Part shown: in pieces, positions 25,101-36,806 of the stretch | How positions within the stretch are numbered: the stretch's first letter is position 1 | How the letters are laid out: each line of letters opens with the position of its first letter | DNA from: Thuidium tamariscinum | Taxonomy: Eukaryota; Streptophyta; Bryopsida; Hypnales; Thuidiaceae | Direction of reading: 5' to 3' | DNA: 64,000 nucleotides | Assembly (NCBI GenBank): GCA_947034885.2 | Contig: OX344749.2 | Location: 9,501,501 to 9,565,500 of the forward strand | Translations under genes and position numbers: made by a program | Notes under the pieces: generated by a model | What the model saw: the letters and a program-made list of their open reading frames with translations, nothing else | Database searches by the model: none | Told to the model about the DNA's origin: nothing

Positions 25101-28100
25101 AGGTTTTCCACCGTCAGGACTCGTGAAAGAAAATGCGCAGACCCAAATTATCCTCGCCTATGCGTCATCTAGGCAGAACGACTTTGTTGTATGCACAGCT
25201 TTCACTGCAATCGTTGATTGTGCATGTACTGATTAAATTTATTATGAATTGTGATTGCAGCATTCTTCAGATGTTCATGCCAATGCAGCTGAGACATTGT
25301 CAGCTGTGACTCGCGTTGCTCCATCTGCCCTCGCTTCAAAGCTTTCTAGCCCAAAGTGCGAGTCAAGCCCTCTCCTGCTTTGTAATTGATTCTTAGAGCT
25401 TGTTTGGAACCTTTCGAACGTCTGAGTGGTGTGTCCTAGAGTCGGTCCGATCCTTTGATGCATGTCGATGTAGCGTATCTCAGGTTCCCAAATTAATTTT
25501 TTGTCTGGAGGTGATGTAGTCAAGCTTGAATTTCGAATTAGTGGAAATGAAAAGCTGAATGGGAGAATTGCAGTTTATTTACAGTCCCAGATTTTCTGAG
25601 ATGTAATTCTAGCTTTTCTTTGTTATGTGCCTTGATGGGTAGTATGAATCGTCTTATGTGTATTAGTTCTTTTTGGTGGCAGGTTTGTAGGTCGCCTCTT
25701 TCATCATGTATTGGAAGATCCAGAATCGAAGTCTACCCTAGTGAATTCCCTCTCTGTGTGCATATCTCTATTGGATCCGAAAAGAGCTGCGAGTGTTGCA
25801 GCGGCAGGAGTTGCTCGTGGTCAGAATGTGGCCGAGCCTGTCACTACTGCAAACCCGGAGACTGTTGAAGGCATGCTTCAAAGACTGGGTGAGCTAGTGT
25901 AACTTGCAGTACAGGATTCCGAGATTCCGTTTCATTTTTGGAAGGAATCCTCTTGATATGTCCGAGCATTTCCCATGTAGGTGCGAGATCCTTGGCTTCG
26001 CTTTTCTCACTGGCCTGACCGTTTCTTCGTTTTCTGTGCAGGTGACTTACTTGCAGTGCTGGACGTTTCGACCGACGAAAAGGTGTTGCCTACTACTTAT
26101 GGACGGCTTCAACCCCCTTTGGGAATTCACAGGCTGAAGGTTCGAGCTGGGGCCTTGTCCTTGACGTGGAGATTTGGAGTTGATGGGGATGCTTAGTTTC
26201 TAGATCGAGTGTCTTTGCCTTTTGCATGCATCTGTTGCTCTTTTCTGAATTTGTGGATCCCTGTTCAGATTGTGGAGTTCATTGCGGTTCTTTTGCGAGC
26301 AAACAGTGAAGGTGCTAGACACGAATTGGTCAAGTCCGGAGCCATTCAACTGGTTTTGAAGCTCTTTTTTGAGTATATCCAACACCTCTCATGGATTATT
26401 TCATCACCTGATTCTGCAAGTTTGAGTTTCATTTTAGTGTATGTCAACATCAGGGCAGCCAATGGTCTGGAACTGGACCCGTAGTAACCATTTCGTTTCT
26501 TGATTTTTGTTTGGGACAGTTACCCGTTCAACAACATGCTGCACCACCATGTGGAGAGTGTTATTACTTCGTGCTTGGACAGCAATGACCAAGAATTGAT
26601 TGACCACTTATTTGAAGACTGCAAATTTCTGGATAAATTGTTGGCTGCGGATGAGAATCCTTATGCGCCTGACAGTCATGCAGAGGTGAGAGTTGCCCTT
26701 TGTCTGGTATCCACTGGAGAAACGCGAGCGAATTGCAATTGTTTTTCCAATCTGGAGGTGCTTCCAGTGTTCATTGTTGCGTTTTGTTGATTGTTCTTCT
26801 GCTCTGTTTCATACCCAACCTGTTTATTTGACTTGGAGCCTCTTTCCTGATGTGCAGCCCAAACCAGCGGTCAGTAAGTCACCGACAAGGATAGGGAACA
26901 TGGGACACCTTACGCGTCTTGCTAACAGGATCAATCAGGGCTCCACTTCAAACCCCACCATCCAAGGCCATATACAGGTATGCAGCGTTGCCTTCTCAGT
27001 TGCGTTGTCATACATCCATATGATTAGTCCCTGTTTGCTGACCTCTCCTTTGGTCACTTTGCAGGCTAATCCAAAGTGGAGTGAATGGGTGACGAAAGTC
27101 CTGCAGCAACGGAACACAATCGAAAACGTGTTTCAGTGGTCTTGTGGGTATGTCTCGTGAATATGGAGAATCGGTACATGTTTGGTGTGCAATCCCACCA
27201 TATTAGGCTGTTGTGATCATGAGAGATTAGACTCCTGTGGAAATAGGGCTTACAACTGCACTTTTTCTGACTTGATGTGTCCGTGCAGACGACCCACAGC
27301 TGTACAGGATCGTCCTGTGGAAAGTGATGAAGATGACTTCCGCGATAGAGATTATGACATATCCACCATGGCGAATAACATCAATCGTGAGGTTTATCGT
27401 TATGGCATGTTTGACAACGATGATGCCGACGAGGTACCGGTAGTCTGAATTCTGTGTCTACTCTTCGCTTCTTCGTAGTCCGAAACACCATTTCTTCTCA
27501 ACACGTTTGTGCACTGGTTCTGGTGTTTACCGTTCCGTTTGTATTTGAAGCGTTGCTTTGATCCATTTCTTCATATCTACTTGGTCTCAGTTCTCGATTT
27601 GGCTTTCCGTGCGCAGGGCCATGGGGCTATGGAGAGAGACGAGGAGGTTCACCCTTTTCCATGACTTATTTGAAGCATGCGTTGTGTTTTTATGCGAACT
27701 TTGCCATTTTTTTTATCATCTCTTTGAGGACATAAATACTTTCTTATACCTCTTCCTAGTTGTGGTTTAAGGTTAGTATGTGTACAAGATCCGTTTGATG
27801 CACGTGTAGAGTGCAACTGATCTTTGGTGGTGTACTCAGGACATGTTTTTTGATGACGAGTCTGCGGAAGTGGTCATTTCGTCATTGCGACTCGGTGACG
27901 AGCACGACAGGTATTTCTAACATTGGTTGTCCCTATTTTTTCTCCATTGTCGGGGGTATATTCCCTTCCCATATTTTTGGTGTGCCACCTGAAGTTCATG
28001 TGCAGCTTATGTTTGTAGTAGGGACTAGGGATTTCCTTTTTCGATGTGTTGTTCCGAGTTTGACTCGAGTGATTTGTGATGCATTGGTAGGTCGGACAGC

Positions 28101-29331
28101 ATGTTCGGTCCGAATTCCAACTGGTTTGCGTTTCAAGACGATTTTACGAGGTCAACGGAGGATTCGACTCCGACTTTCCTGATATCATCTCCCCCTTCTC
28201 GTCACGACGATGGTCTGGCTGCAAATCTGGTCTCCCCCCCTAACAGCAGTGGGGATAGTAGCAGTGATGATGAAGTCGTTCTGGGAGAAGATGAAGATCT
28301 TGTGGACACCGCGACTTCAGCTAACTTGAAAGCTGAACACAATCCTGCAAGTGGCCTCCAGCTTGAAGGCAAAGGCAGTCCAACATTGGTTTCTTTGGAT
28401 GAAACAGAATTGAGCTCGAAACTTGAAAAAGTTGATCTTTCGGACAATCTCTCCTTGTTTCAACAACGACAAGAAGAACCTGGTGCAGGTGTTTTCCCGG
28501 TTGTTGTTTTTCCTCTTGTTCACATGATGCCTGCAATTTTGCGTTTTCTAGTGCCCACTTGTTTGGGCTATGTTGTCTCATTGTCGACGGAAATCGAGCC
28601 TTTCATTTTGTATATGGATGTCTCGAACAAATGTTTGCAATTAAGGAAGACTCTGAGGTGTTTGGTTTGTGGGCAGCAGGTTCGTTGTTTGGATCAGGGG
28701 GCCATGTGTTTGGTAATAAAAACCCATTTGATGTCTATTTTCCAGACCACGTGGAGTCAGCTGGAGAGGCACCTGTTTCTACTGAAGCTGATGCTGAGAG
28801 TGAAACACAGCATGTCGAACCTGTAGTTACTGCTGCCGATTTTGTTCATGAGTTTGTTCCAGCTGAGGGTCACATGATCAATCCGATAACAGGTGGGACG
28901 TGAATATCTTATGTACTGACGTCGTTACACCGTTGGACGATATATTTTTATGAGACTCGGTTGCAAGTCGGGTCTGAATGTAGGATGCAGTTACATGAGT
29001 TTCGATGATTTTGCTGCATGCAATCCAGCACTCTGTTGGGACCTCCCCTGCGCGGCGATGGAGTGTTCGTTGTGCTAACCTGTTTTTTTCTAATTCAGGT
29101 GAAGAAGTTGCAGGGGTAGACCCGGATGGGACCATCAAGGCCATGGAGAAAATGCTGAAGGAGGGAGTTGTAGGTGAGGCTGAACCCATGTTCAAGGATG
29201 AACTTCACGAAAGTGAGCACCGCAAAGGTGAACCCGAGTCTCCCCCCAAGGATTCGGTTAGTGGCAACTCGGACTTCAACGATGTGAATTACTGGCGCAG
29301 TGAGTACTCACAGTCGGTTGTGGAGGACTAG
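22138..29331 (+). CDS. SAL: SAPS-domain protein, PP6 phosphatase regulatory subunit (SAL-like)
   Basis: This is the plant SIT4-associated (SAPS) family. It holds the PP6 catalytic subunit (FyPP in Arabidopsis) in a heterotrimer that acts on targets such as PIN auxin carriers. I could trace 21 exons, all with GT-AG introns and matching phase: 22138-22176, 23152-23255, 23477-23563, 23749-23824, 24085-24159, 24461-24514, 24737-24796, 24925-25038, 25261-25355, 25683-25888, 26042-26139, 26269-26372, 26520-26685, 26858-26977, 27065-27147, 27289-27433, 27617-27646, 27840-27910, 28100-28488, 28680-28892, 29099-29331. The sum is 2,562 nt (853 aa), the usual family length, with no internal stop. Signatures are the start MFWRVAGLSTTSPVES, then LDEDEIIQECKALN, the helical SAPS region with EYPFNN-like DYPFNN and HHHVESVI, WFAFQDD, and the C-terminal block GTIKAMEKMLKEGVVGEAEP with FNDVNYWR. 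The acidic linker (exon 19) is typical. Exon 20 starts are ambiguous by three bases (tandem CAGCAG). It is an intact, probably expressed gene. Confidence 0.92.
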
Positions 29332-30370
29332 AGTGAGTTGGTCCTGCCTAGGTCTGGTTTGTATATCTTTGACGGATATGACTCGTCCATTAGAATGTAT
29401 TAGAGAGGGTTTTGTTAATTCTGTAGTCCCATTCTCCCTCCACTAGTGTGTCTCATTACGCAATGTTAACATCCATTTGCTGTTCTAACAGTCCTCCCCC
29501 TTTCTGCAAGTTTACACTTACCTTGCTTTCAGTCACTTATTTTTTTGTAACTCCCAAGGGGGCAGGTGATTGATTGAGAAAGATCTGATTCTATTTCGAC
29601 TGTCTCGTCTATAGCACTGTACATATGTGACTCCCAATCAGTTGCTCTCACTGCAGTGGAGCTTTTGGGCTTGTGCAGCTGCCTTTCTCTGCTCTAGCCC
29701 AGTGCCTAGCATTCGCTTGACATTTCTAGCTTTTAGCTATCTATTGCAGACTTTGGAACAGATTTTTTCTCTGTATACTTACAAGGCAACCACTATTCGA
29801 ACACCTTCGTTTTTTCATGTAATCTGTTTTTCTTGAGCTCAACCTTTATTCACATCGTCGATTAGTAGCAACTGTTCCTTTTTCTCAGAGTGAAGTGTTC
29901 AGTTGTGCTGATTTACAGCTGCATGTGTTGAATGTGTTCGCTCTTGGTATCTTGTGAATAATGGCTCTGCTTTCTTATTGGTTGATGTGGTCTTCGTTAT
30001 GGGGTGAAACTTATGGGTTTCTCTCGTTCGAGTGCATTTGAGTGCGGAATTGCGGTCACTCATCTGGTTTGACCTATGAAAGTCACATGAGGTTATCCCT
30101 GCAGGGATGTGGAGATGAAAGGGGTCTTACGTAGTGAATGACCTTCTATTGTTTGCAAAGTTTTTATTCTTCAATTGATGGAGGAAAATTCCTTGTATAA
30201 ATTTCAAAGAAGAAACTTTAATAAATAATTACCTAGTGATAAATTATTGCCTCGGCTGTAATTGAGAGATTGCTGAGAAGGCGACTATCTCTAGAGGTAT
30301 CAAAATTCCATACGCGTCTCAGTCTGGTTCATGTTCTTAACCCATCTTCACCGAAGGGGACAATGTAGTG
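29332..30370. other. 3' flank of the SAPS gene
   Basis: The first ~500 bp, T-rich with mixed composition, are probably 3' untranslated sequence. No other gene is supported up to the repeat block at 30375. Confidence 0.45.
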
Positions 30371-30374
30371 TCCT

Positions 30375-31100
30375 CACACAGTCTAGCAGTAACTTTAAAG
30401 TGATGTAACTTTTGCATCCAATGTCGAAATTCAATAAAACTTGTTGGAAAAGTTGTACATATTAGTCTAGTTTTTGTGGTAAAATTTTCAAGTCTATCCA
30501 AGATGTATTGAGTTTTTCAAAGCCACTCCAAGTTTGCAGGTTTAATTTGAGTTCACCACACTACATTGAGATGGCTACAACTTTGGGGGCTTGTATCTTT
30601 TTGATCAAATGTTAGTTTTCAATCAAATTTGTTGAGTTTTGTTCCCCATAAAGTCTACTTATTGTGGTAAAATTCTCATGTTGATCCATGTTGTTTTGAA
30701 TGCTTGGAGTAATTCGAAATTCAAAATCTAGACATTTTTGCATTATAGTGAACTTTGTTTGCTTAGAACTTCTTCACAAAGGGTTTATTTTCAATAATTT
30801 TTATTGGGAAAGTTGTGCATACTAGTCTTGTTCTTGTGGTAAATTTTTTATATCAATCCAAGAAGCTATGATTGATTGAGAAGCATTTTAGTAGAGGTAG
30901 GTTTAGTCACATATGTATTTTTTTGCTACTTTTTTCATTGTTTTTTGACATTTCGAAACAATTTTGCAAACACAATGAGTGAATTAAATGATTTCTTTTT
31001 CCACCAAAGTGTTTTTCTTTTGGTTTTGAATAATTTTGTAGTTTAAAGTTTTTTCATTTGAGTAGGTTTAGAAATCAAATTTCACCTCAAATTTGTTATT
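30375..31100 (+). repeat. dispersed repeat block R, forward copy
   Basis: This block is homologous in inverted orientation to 41195-41890. Shared landmarks include 'acttttgcatccaa', 'caataaaacttg', 'ttgtggtaaaattttcaa', 'tttgggggct', 'tttttgacatttc' and 'cacaatgagt'. Internally it contains about three diverged ~150-180-bp subunits, each ending in a 'gtggtaaaatt...atccaa' phrase. No protein was recognised. Confidence 0.55.
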
Positions 31101-31792
31101 AGGAAAATTTCAACAACTTTTTTCAACACTAAAACATTATAATCTTTCAATCTATATGGTCAAATGACCTCAAATGTGATTAACACCATCTACAACATCC
31201 ACACTATAAGATTGTACAATCCAAATTTTTATACCTTAATCACATTTAGACTTATATAACTTGTAAAGCAAGATTGTTTTCTGACATAGTTAGGCCTTGG
31301 GTAGTGAGGGGTTAACCCTTAAATGTGCAAGGCACCAAAATTTGGTGATGGCAAAACTCTGAAGTTAAGAAAAACCTAATTAAGTTGCTACTTTTAGTAG
31401 TTTATATTCTTGGAAACTTCTTTTTGAAGTTTGGTTTAAGCATTACAAAACCAATCTTGAGAAGGATTGATTATGATTTTTCTATTCAAGATTATGTGCA
31501 TGGGTGTCCATTGCAATCTTGATTTTTTGTACTATTGAGGGCTCTTGGAGATGAGCTTCAAATACACTAGAGCTTAGAGAAAAATTCACATTAGAAATTC
31601 ATCTAAAATATTTGTAGAGTGAATTTTCAAAAGCCATAAATTAATTAAGGTTATGTACATTAGGCCTTTTAAACCCTAAGCATCTAGACTCATCTCCAAA
31701 AATGATGGTTTCAAAAAAATCATCATAAAGTACTATTGAAAAGAATATTTTATAATGAGATGCAAACTAAAGTTGTGGGGTTTGAACAACGA
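31101..31792. other. AT-rich intergenic DNA
   Basis: I see no supported gene or bounded element here. Confidence 0.45.
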
Positions 31793-31990
31793 CGCTAGCA
31801 TGCGAGCTTAGAGCGGTGAGCCTGTAAGCTGTGAGCGTGGAGCCTGTGAGCCTGGAAACCAAATTTTTTCCATTTTTTAGGAATTTTTTTTTTCCATTTT
31901 TTTGTTTCAAAAGTTGATTTTTTTACGAAAAATAGTGAATTTTAACCTATAACCGTGTCACCTATAACCGTGGCTTAGGGTCATTGTTGA
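31793..31990 (+). mobile_element. solo MULE-like end
   Basis: The segment reproduces the tip of the 16584-18043 element: 'gctag' followed by repeated GTGAGC/GAGCCTGTGAG motifs, then a doubled 'acctataaccgtg' block at 31945-31975. The orientation places an element body to the right. No partner end in the opposite orientation was found before 41 kb, so it is a fragment or a very diverged element. Confidence 0.45.
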
Positions 31991-32607
31991 TTTCACACGA
32001 ATAAAATTTTTATTCAATAAAGATTTTGGCCTTTGTAGCTTAGTGTAAAAAATTCAACATTCACTTGCTCCATTACCTAAAACTGTCAAAGTCTTTATAT
32101 GGTCAAAGTGAGTAGTGAGCATGTAAAGTGAACTCAATACATTTTGTTGATCAGACATTCTCCCATACTTTTTGAATGTTAAAACATTTTACATTGAATA
32201 AGGTAGATGAAAACAATGCAAAAAAAGTAGACCAATAAATCTAGCCTTGCCTATTCTGGAACTGCAATAACTCTTGCTTAAAGTAATAGTAACTTCAACT
32301 CATTGAAGCTATAACTTGGTGCATGAATAAATTTGTCTTCGTGAACATCCATCTTGCAAAAGTACCTGTACAAATAGTACAAGTGTTTGCAATTTATATA
32401 CTATTGTTGACCACCAATTGCTAAAACAGATATATTCAGGAAGTTTGGGCATGTGCATGTTGGGAACATCCCTATTGTAACATGATATGCATTTCTGTTA
32501 GAATTTGACCTTGTCTCTAACACTACAATTGCACCCAAGCCTAGAAAAGGGAGTAATATAACCTCTAGGATTTGGCTTGTAACATTCCCTGAACTTTTCC
32601 ACTTATT
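31991..32607. other. AT-rich DNA before the transposase relic
   Basis: No coding signal or bounded repeat is visible. Confidence 0.4.
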
Positions 32608-33904
32608 CTATTGTTTAGTAGTAGGTGCATTTGCAACTCTACGAATGGCTCGGTTGTTCCGAACAGTTGAATATGTGTCTGGGTTCTTGGGCGGAGGGTG
32701 GTCATAGAAAATAGTGCTGAAAATCTTTGACATATTGAACAATCGACATGGTGACAATGTTGGTTGTACTTGGAGGCGGAATCTTGCATGTTGCAATAGC
32801 AAGGTCTCCTCACGATTTAGGTGTGTTCCACTGAGAATAGGCCAAAGCTTAGGAACCTGTGGCCAATTAATAATCCACTTGCGCTTCGTACCTTTCACAC
32901 AACATTCAATGTCATCCCAACAAAACCAGAAATCAACCACTACCTCTCACTTACTTCCATATTCTTCTTTTCTACAATGATAGGTAGGTGCTGGAGTTTC
33001 CTTCTTCCCCCTTGCAATTTTGGCGATGCACTTGATGTTAGAGTTTCTTTATTGAGCTTGACATCTTGTGTTTGATTTGTGGCTAATTCTTGCAATGTGC
33101 CATTTCGTTGTGTCGTAGTCACTTTCAAATGCCATCATAACATGTTCAGAAGTATTTGCCTCTACTTCTTTACCTTTGTCTTGTAAAGGAGGAGAAGTTG
33201 TTGTGGACCTTGTTCTAACACGGGATTGAGAGAAATTGATTTTGTCCGGTCTGTGTGAATCACCTTCATCACCAATGGGCACATCTAACTTCCTCTTGAT
33301 GCTTCCAAACATTTCTTCTCCTTATAAGTGGGGTATTCTTGTACCTAGACCTTTTGATCTAGGCAATGTATATAAGGCTTTTGCAATTTTGAGGGGATCC
33401 CCGCTCCATCTAGCAGCCCTCAATTTTAACTCTCTTCTTGATGGCCCTAATCCTAATGCATGGCCTTTCAAGTATGCGCGGTAGATTATCATTTGCATCC
33501 AAGCACGGATACTATCATCACATGTTGCGTCAAACAAGTTGATCCCTCGCTTTCTGGACATTTGCAGCTACTTGTTCTGTACCGTTTCAGATAGATTGCA
33601 CGATGGTAAGTCCAACATCTCTTCCAAATTCAATTTCTAGGAATGACAGAAAAATTACAAAGAAGTTAGTAATTCACTATCGCAACACCAAAATCTTTAA
33701 AGTTTGTATGAATTCACCTTCACCAACTATAGATACAGTCTTACAGTGGGTAAGAATTGCAATGATTTTGTTTTGTAGAAAAAACTAAGGGTACAAATAT
33801 AGGACATGGTATCTGATTCATCCAAAAGCTAGTTTGAATGGACATCTATGTTTGGAACCTGGACCTACAAAAATTTGTTTATATTTGTGATGGAACAAAA
33901 ATGA

Positions 33905-33979
33905 GGGGGTCTTGCTAACTTCACAAAAACCTTTGTCAGATCCAAGTGACGTTTTTCTAATGTTAGCAAGACCCCCTTA
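33905..33979. repeat. 75-bp hairpin inside the transposase relic
   Basis: AGGGGGTCTTGCTAAC is repeated in inverted orientation at the two sides of a ~40-bp loop (right arm GTTAGCAAGACCCCCTTA). It sits where the - strand transposase frame is lost between the 34238-33963 and 33561-33322 segments. It may be a tiny inserted element, or the excision scar of one. Confidence 0.4.
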
Positions 33980-34875
33980 ATCCATACTCTAAGTGATGAA
34001 GTGCATCCTCATTGGCTACTCCAGATGACAACCACCATGAACGGATTGCAAGGTAACGTGTCTCTACTTGGTTCATAATATTGTTTGCACAATAAAATAT
34101 GTTGTTGCTGAAATGCTTCTTTAATGTACTTTTGCATATGTTTGTGGAGAGATGTACTCCAATGCAATAAACATGTTCTTTTGCGGTTCTCCATTGCGAC
34201 ATTGGCAAAACCGCTACCATAGACAATGCAAACCGCATTCCAATTGGCCATGGCGCTATCTACCATAAATCCCTTGAAGTTCGTATTAGGCACTCCTTGT
34301 TGTTGCATCACCACGTTTAAGCTCCGCCAGTATTGTACTTGAACCTTAGTGTCTTCAGATTGCATATCACAAATAGCAATTGTCATCACCTTCTTGTAAG
34401 CCGTATCATACCCGTGGCAAGCCATTGTGGTCCAGTCCTTTACGCACTTCACGTGATCAAACATCAACCAAGCATTTTGAAGATCACCTCCTTCTTGCAT
34501 GCACTTCACAAGGTCTACTCCACTCCCAGGCCCTTCTGTGAGCATTTTAAAAATGTAGACCTTCTCTTTACCTTATCCTGGAAATACATTGTTGTATATG
34601 AATTCAAATTTAGACTCTTTCTTCATGGTCATAATGTTGTCAATTACTCTTCCGTGATTATTTGAACGGAAGGAAGAGATAACGTTGCGAATACTTGGAC
34701 TACTATGGTACTAGAAGCAATCCATGACCTCCTCCATTTCTTCTTCCTTCAACATTTCTTTCTCTCCCTCTCCATTGTGAAACAAGTAATTCATTAAGAA
34801 CTACTTACTAGCAGAAAGGGCAATAGCAGAGTTTGTGGCCATAGGTGTCTTTTCCACTTATTCCGCAATGAATTC

Positions 34876-35616
34876 GGGTAAATGCAAGAAACACTTGTAC
34901 CTTGGACCTGTCACCACCTAAGTGCTGATCTGTTTTTTGGCCATAACTTTTGCATTTTTGCTCGAAATGACTCAAGATTTCTAGAGAAGGTACTCATGAC
35001 TATTATACACTTTATATAATTTTTTCATAGTTTTCAAAAATAATTTAATACTAAAATAGTACAAGTGATTAAATGTCACAAATGCCAATTTGGAGGTTTT
35101 TAGTACTAAGGAGTACCTTTTTTTAATGATTTTGAGATGAAATTTGGATGAAATGGTCTTCTAGTAGTTTTACATCACTCCACATGAGGGATTTTGAAAA
35201 AAGTTATTTTTATGTGGTGTGGAAGTCTACAAAGTGAGCTTCTTTCTGCTTGAATTTTGAAACATATAAAATATTATTTTGGTGTTTTTTTTGGTCTATG
35301 ACCATTTACATAGAGTTGTTTCAAATGGACACTTTTTATTTTATGTATTTACTTATTTTTTCTATTTTTCCCGAATTAAATCATGAAGGTATGTATTTTC
35401 CTGAGGTTCGGCACTTTTTTAATTCTCCTACTTAGAGAATTTTTCTATCAATTTCCTTCGGTGAAAACCTTCATCTTAGAGGTCTATACATTTTTCATAT
35501 TTTTCAAATTTTTTTCAAATTAATTTTCTAATTTTAAAGTACTCCAAAAAAAATCATGACTCATGAGTACTGTAGTAAAACGCAACAAATAGTACAAGTG
35601 TTTCTTGCATTCACCC
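34876..35616. mobile_element. 741-bp MITE in the transposase relic, with TSD ATTC
   Basis: The ends GGGTAAATGCAAGAAACACT and, inverted, GGGTGAATGCAAGAAACACT define the element. ATTC lies directly outside both ends (34872-34875 and 35617-35620). Deleting the element plus one ATTC joins the - strand transposase frame exactly, giving a peptide 'KICEFIAE' across the junction, so the boundaries and the 4-bp duplication are well supported. The interior is AT-rich and non-coding. It is the family member with the cleanest ends. Confidence 0.8.
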
Positions 35617-36806
35617 ATTCACAAATTTTTTCTATAGAATCTCTATACATGCCCTTCACAATAGGGTGCTTGTGTTCTCCAAAGTGAATTGCCGCCCTAC
35701 TGAATTCTACCTTCTCACTGTATGCATAGTATATCATAGCCTAACATGCGCTAAGACACATAGGTGAAGTTTTGCAAACCTTGCATACTAGAGTTGAATC
35801 TGCTGGCAGACATTCTCCAAGAGTGGAAGGAAACACGGTACAGCCAATTCACTCTATTTCATTTTTCTTCGAAGCTCTTTTCAAGTAATCACAATTAGGA
35901 TCCTCACAAGCGAGATGGCTAACACAATAAGACTTACAGAATTTGAGATTATCGTTGTTGTGGATGTTTGTGGTCAATAGCTTGTACCACGGATGTTGAT
36001 CGTACCGCTTTTCCATTCCCTCCAAGTTCCGGGCTCCAGATGAAGAAGATGATGAGCGACATGGCATCAACTCAAATATAACATCTCTATCAAATACAGC
36101 TGGAAGAAATGGAACTTGTACGTACTTGATGGCGTCAAAATTCATTGTTGACAACTCATTCCGAGCCCAACGCATTGAAGATAATCTCTTCAAACAATCC
36201 ATTATACTTTTGCTTCCTGCTACAAATAGAGGCATCACTGGGAGTAGTTGAGACGAATTTCCAGGACTTTGTGATGAGGTTCTAGATAATGATTCGACTA
36301 TTTCCATCTTGCATGATGCAATTGGAATAGAACTTTGGGGCTTCTTAGAACTCAAGTCTACAAGCTCTCCTTCTAAATCAGATAACAATTCTATGATTGG
36401 ATCTAATCGCTCTACTTTAACCGCACGAAGTTTTCTATGCTTCTCTAGGAGTGGCAAAGGTTGCGGAGGTGATATGAGTGCAACGCCATGTACAGAAGGT
36501 AGCATATCTACAGTGAAATTCTCAGACTGTCAACTAAGGATTTTTGTAGATGCACTCAGCAAAGACAAGGGAAGCCCATATGCCCTGTAGTTTCCAGAAG
36601 TAAGATACCAACAACGCGTTCTATCTTCTACAGACATAACAACATGGACAGACTGGTGTACTACGCCTGAATCCAAAACTTTTTCTTCTTCAACATATAT
36701 GGAGGTTTCTACAAATTTGAATCAAACATGAAGAAGTTGGCAGGCAACTCTAGCGCGTTCACTGTCTAATACTCGAAATACAAGAGGAATTGCATGACCC
36801 TCTACT

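Larger units (their letters stand above)
32608..36806 (-). pseudogene. decayed MULE-like (DDE) transposase, copy 2
   Basis: Read on the - strand, a nearly continuous protein can be followed from about 36806 to 32608. The N-terminal part (36806-35849) ends in a Cys-rich segment with CKSYCVSHLACEDPNC, a likely zinc finger. Two in-frame stops later, the frame is interrupted by a MITE (35616-34876). It resumes with 'EKTPMATNSAIA' and the catalytic-type core at 34545-34009: 'FDHVKCVKDWTTMACHGYD', 'VMTIAICDMQSED', 'FMVDSAMANWNAVCIVYG', 'RTCLLHW'. The C-terminal part follows in shifted frames ('RYLAIRSWWLSSG', 33561-33322, 33312-33049, 32940-32608). The core resembles MULE transposases in motif order, but I cannot exclude another DDE superfamily. 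At least six in-frame stops and several frameshifts make it inactive. Terminal repeats were not found. Confidence 0.65.

Noticed and set aside
28101-28826. 241-codon open frame.
   Set aside because: It is exon 19 of the SAPS gene read through its donor into the intron, and the conserved C-terminal exons need the splice.
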